A DNA stretch of 64,000 nucleotides from CALLPQ01 sp039819545 (GTDB lineage Bacteria; Pseudomonadota; Alphaproteobacteria; Caulobacterales; Parvularculaceae). Position numbers and translations under genes: made by a program. A model generated the notes under the pieces. The model saw only the letters and a program-made list of their open reading frames with translations. It searched no databases and had not been told where the DNA came from. The stretch spans positions 124,001-188,000 of the forward strand of contig JBCBRS010000001.1 in the NCBI GenBank assembly GCA_039819545.1. The letters are read 5' to 3'. Every line of letters starts with the position of its first letter. Positions within the stretch are counted from its first letter, which is position 1. Below are positions 61,386-64,000 of the stretch, piece by piece.

Positions 61386-62619
61386 TCTTCTTTGGGAAGT
61401 GCAGCGCCGGGCCGATCAAACGCCGCCGAGGCACAATGACTGGACCACGTGGCTTCTCCTCGGAGGGCGCGGTGCCGGTAAAACGCGCGCCGGTGCTGAA
61501 TGGGTTAATCGGTTGGCTGACGAAAGTGCAGACTACCCACCGGTTCGACTTGCCCTTGTGGCGCAATCCTATGGCGACGCGAGGGAAGTCATGATTGAGG
61601 GGGCGTCCGGGGTGCGGTCCATTGGTCACCCGTCTATGCGACCGTCCTATGAGGTATCGCGGCGGCGACTGACATGGCCATCCGGCGCCGTGGGGTATTG
61701 TTTTTCTGCGGAGGATCCCGATGGCCTACGCGGCTATCAGTTTGATGCAGCGTGGGCTGATGAAGTGTGTAAATGGCGGTATCCAGAAGAGACCTGGAGC
61801 AACCTCCAACTCGCGCTGCGCTTAGGCGCCCGGCCGCGGCAAATGGTAACCACAACACCGCGGCCCATGCCGCTTTTACGCCGGATCATGGAGGCCGAGA
61901 CGACCGCGATCAGCCGGGCCAGCAGCTATGACAACCGGGCCAATCTTGCCGATGCTTTTTTCTCAGAGATTGCCAGTGCCTATGAAGGAACCCGCCTGGG
62001 GCGTCAGGAATTACTGGGCGAGGTGATTGATGACCTTGAAGGGGCCTTATGGACCTGGAAAATGATCGAGGCCGCGCGCATCTCTGCAGCCCCGGAACTG
62101 GCGCGGATCGTCGTTGCCATTGATCCACCCGCGGGCGCTGGTCCGGACGCGGATGAATGCGGCATTATTGTTGCCGGCAAGACAATGATTGCCGGTACCC
62201 AAACGGGCTTCATTCTTGCTGATCGGTCAGCGGCGGGCCTGTCGCCCGCTCAATGGGGTATGCGCGCGGCCACAGCGTATGAGGATTATCAGGCTGACGC
62301 AATCGTAATTGAAACCAATCAGGGCGGCGAGATGGCCCGCCATGTCCTTAAATCCATCGATGCAGCGCTGCCCGTGAAGTCTGTCTTTGCATCGCGTGGC
62401 AAACAGGCCCGGGCCGAACCTGTCGCCGCGCTTTATGAACAGGGGCGCGTGCGCCATGTGGGGGCGTTTCCCACGCTGGAAGATCAATTGACCACCTACA
62501 CCGGTCTCGCCACCGGGCGCGGCAGCAGCCCCGACCGCCTCGATGCCCTCGTCTGGGCCCTGACGGAACTGCTCCTGCAAAAAGAGCCTGGCCAACCCGG
62601 TATCCGAACCTTTGACTGA
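61246..62619 (+). CDS. Large terminase subunit, GTA-type
   Basis: The ATPase and nuclease that packages DNA into phage or GTA heads. The Walker A motif is WLLLGGRGAGKTRAGAEWVN, and the Walker B region is YQFDAAWADEVCKWRYPEE, with FSAEDPDGLRGYQFD typical of GTA terminases. The nuclease part shows RIVVAIDPPAGAGPDADECG, with the metal-binding Asp, and ends DRLDALVWALTELLL. It has up to 457 residues; the ATG at 61246 overlaps the upstream gene, while an ATG at 61358 would give a standard length for the domain. Good match to RcGTA g2. The next gene is the portal. Confidence 0.92.
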   Translation: MTAVPPSSQALINSLRKLHDLLIHDLPAADYQSLQTQMRQEIAPHADLLWEVQRRADQTPPRHNDWTTWLLLGGRGAGKTRAGAEWVNRLADESADYPPVRLALVAQSYGDAREVMIEGASGVRSIGHPSMRPSYEVSRRRLTWPSGAVGYCFSAEDPDGLRGYQFDAAWADEVCKWRYPEETWSNLQLALRLGARPRQMVTTTPRPMPLLRRIMEAETTAISRASSYDNRANLADAFFSEIASAYEGTRLGRQELLGEVIDDLEGALWTWKMIEAARISAAPELARIVVAIDPPAGAGPDADECGIIVAGKTMIAGTQTGFILADRSAAGLSPAQWGMRAATAYEDYQADAIVIETNQGGEMARHVLKSIDAALPVKSVFASRGKQARAEPVAALYEQGRVRHVGAFPTLEDQLTTYTGLATGRGSSPDRLDALVWALTELLLQKEPGQPGIRTFD

Positions 62620-62639
62620 CCCGAACCACAGGAATGATC

Positions 62640-63938
62640 ATGCCTCTTTCTGACCTTTTGCGTCGGCGCGCCTCCCAAACGACCTCATCAATGCCGCCAC
62701 AGACGCCGCCAGAAACAACACCAGAGACCACCGCGCCCATACCCTCAGAGACGAAATCGGTGGTCCACCGATCCCTCCATCAGGGGTTGCGCGGTCTTCT
62801 GGCCTATCACCAGCCGGGTCAGCCGGTCTGGACGTCCCGCAATTATGGCGCACTCGCCCGCGCCGGGTTGGAACGGAATGTTGTTGCATATCGTTGTGTA
62901 CGGATGATTGCAGAAGCAGCTGCGTCTGCACCCCTGAAAGCTTGCCGCGATAGCGAGACCATTACCGACCATCCTGTACTCACCCTCTTGCGTCATCCAA
63001 ATGGTGATCAGTCAGGGGTTGTCTTTCTCGAACAGCTCTACAGCTTTTTGCAAAGCGCCGGTAACAGCTATGTGGAGGCGGTTGCCCTGCAAGGCCAGTT
63101 GCGCGAGCTTCATGTGCTGCGCCCCGACCGTGTGACCGTACGGGCTGACAAGCGGGGCTGGATTGATGGTTACGACTACGACGTTAATGGCCGCAAGGTC
63201 CAGTTTCAGGTGCCCGGCGACGGGTCTGCATCGCCCATCCTGCATCCAAAACTCTTTCATCCGCTCAGTGATCATTATGGCTTATCGCCGTTGGCCGTGG
63301 CCGCCAGCAATATTGATGTTCATAACGGTGCGCTTGCGTGGAACAAGGCGCTCCTCGATAACGCGGCTCGGCCATCGGGCGCACTTGTCTATCGCGGACC
63401 GGAGGGCGCACAACAGCTTTCAGCGGACCAGTTCGAGCGACTAAAGTCAGAGCTTTCTGACGCCTATACTGGTAGTGCCAATGCCGGCAAGCCGCTTCTG
63501 TTAGAGGGTGGGCTTGATTGGCAGGCCATGTCGCTTAGCCCTGCCGATATGGACTTTATTGAGGCCCGCCATAGCGCAGCGCGCGATATTGCGCTTGCTT
63601 TTAGGGTGCCGCCCATGTTGCTTGGTATCCCTGGCGATAATACTTACGCGAATTATCGTGAAGCCAACGTGGCGTTTTGGAAACAGACCGTTCTGCCGCT
63701 CGTGAAAAAGGCCGCTGCCGCGTTAACTCGCTGGCTGCAACCGCAAATGGCCCCCAATGATCATGGCTTTCAGCTGCGGTGCGAGGCAAGCGATCTCGAC
63801 GTACTGGCGGAGGAGCGCGATGCTCGATGGCAGGTTGTTGCCAATGCCAGTTTTCTCAGTGATGACGAAAAACGCGCGCTTCTGGGGTTGCCAAAACACA
63901 ACTCAGGGGCAGCAAACGGGGAGCGCGCGCGGTCATGA
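62640..63938 (+). CDS. Phage/GTA portal protein (HK97 type)
   Basis: A 432-residue portal protein, the ring through which DNA enters the head. The conserved parts are LERNVVAYRCVRMIAEAAAS, then LLRHPNGDQSGVVFLEQLYS and HPLSDHYGLSPLAVAASNID, with the helix AARDIALAFRVPPMLLGIPG and DNTYANYREANVAFWKQTVL, typical of the HK97/RcGTA portal. A Pro/Thr-rich N-terminal segment precedes it. I start at the second ATG, since AGGA is six bases upstream. It overlaps the next gene by 4 bases (ATGA), as in phage and GTA operons. Confidence 0.92.
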   Translation: MPLSDLLRRRASQTTSSMPPQTPPETTPETTAPIPSETKSVVHRSLHQGLRGLLAYHQPGQPVWTSRNYGALARAGLERNVVAYRCVRMIAEAAASAPLKACRDSETITDHPVLTLLRHPNGDQSGVVFLEQLYSFLQSAGNSYVEAVALQGQLRELHVLRPDRVTVRADKRGWIDGYDYDVNGRKVQFQVPGDGSASPILHPKLFHPLSDHYGLSPLAVAASNIDVHNGALAWNKALLDNAARPSGALVYRGPEGAQQLSADQFERLKSELSDAYTGSANAGKPLLLEGGLDWQAMSLSPADMDFIEARHSAARDIALAFRVPPMLLGIPGDNTYANYREANVAFWKQTVLPLVKKAAAALTRWLQPQMAPNDHGFQLRCEASDLDVLAEERDARWQVVANASFLSDDEKRALLGLPKHNSGAANGERARS

Positions 63939-64000
63939 CCGAACAAACCCTGACCCCCGGAACTCAGGTGCGTGTAACCGTCGCCGCAAGCGTTGCCGTT
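63935..64000 (+). CDS. Start of the next GTA-cluster gene (cut by the window edge)
   Basis: Only 22 codons are visible (MTEQTLTPGTQVRVTV and so on). The ATG overlaps the portal stop codon, so it is clearly in the same operon. In gene transfer agents a small gene (g3.5) and then the prohead protease follow the portal; a short start like this fits the former, but no domain can be recognised yet. Confidence 0.5.
   Translation, partial: MTEQTLTPGTQVRVTVAASVAV

Overview
The window is chromosomal DNA from an alphaproteobacterium of moderate GC. The evidence is the gene content and order: DUF177-plsX-fabH-ihfA-merR, hom-glpX-recJ, a DUF1491 protein, two DUF2336 proteins, a CBP3-type cytochrome bc1 chaperone, a lone DnaA domain-IV protein (HdaB-like), a perfect CtrA-type site (TTAA-N7-TTAA), and the start of a gene-transfer-agent-like (GTA) head cluster at the right edge. 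I cannot name the genus. No rRNA, tRNA, CRISPR array or intact insertion sequence was seen.

Layout. 0-4 kb: a nucleotide-sugar epimerase cut by the window edge, then a TetR / PlsC acyltransferase / MFS operon. 4.6-8 kb: phosphate signalling genes phoR, phoU and phoB, without pstSCAB. 8-12 kb: a DUF885 peptidase-like protein with a small membrane protein, and a divergent PQQ-type aldose dehydrogenase. 12-16.5 kb: an ABC / HlyD / TolC export operon whose ABC subunit has lost every recognisable ATPase motif. 16.7-19.3 kb: a degenerate EAL-domain protein with a very long acidic, low-complexity tail. 19.6-25 kb: prfB with its programmed +1 frameshift, DUF2306, a membrane-anchored AraC regulator, DUF418, a BamE-like lipoprotein. 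24.8-31 kb: bc1 chaperone, DUF177, plsX, fabH, a carotenoid oxygenase inserted into this conserved block, ihfA, a MerR regulator. 31-35.5 kb: hom, glpX, recJ. 35.6-38.5 kb: two tandem amidohydrolase-like exported proteins, the second without the metal-binding HxH. 38.5-39.2 kb: a repeat-rich intergenic region. 39.2-42.5 kb: a small lipoprotein, DUF2336, and a ParA plus ribbon-helix-helix pair behind a CtrA site. 42.7-51 kb: a ten-gene Mrp/Mbh-type cation/proton antiporter operon with three large proton-channel subunits. 51.4-57.8 kb: HdaB-like protein, SufE, an unknown exported protein, a cytosolic histidine kinase, DUF1491, a second DUF2336 and an SH3 lipoprotein. 57.8-61 kb: a class A penicillin-binding protein and a YcgN-like protein. 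61-64 kb: a GTA/prophage-type packaging module (small protein, terminase, portal, start of a next gene), running off the edge.

The most interesting signals are: the export operon built on an apparently dead ABC ATPase; the degenerate EAL protein with about 500 residues of acidic tail; the roughly 140-residue insertion, His-rich in its first part, in the MrpC subunit; the paired amidohydrolases; the carotenoid oxygenase inside the lipid operon; two families of short intergenic repeats that sit together at two loci, one of them MITE-like with terminal inverted repeats; and the CtrA-linked ParA/RHH and HdaB-like genes. Start codons were chosen by ribosome-binding site and family length, so several differ from the longest open frame. 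All family assignments come from reading motifs, not from database searches.
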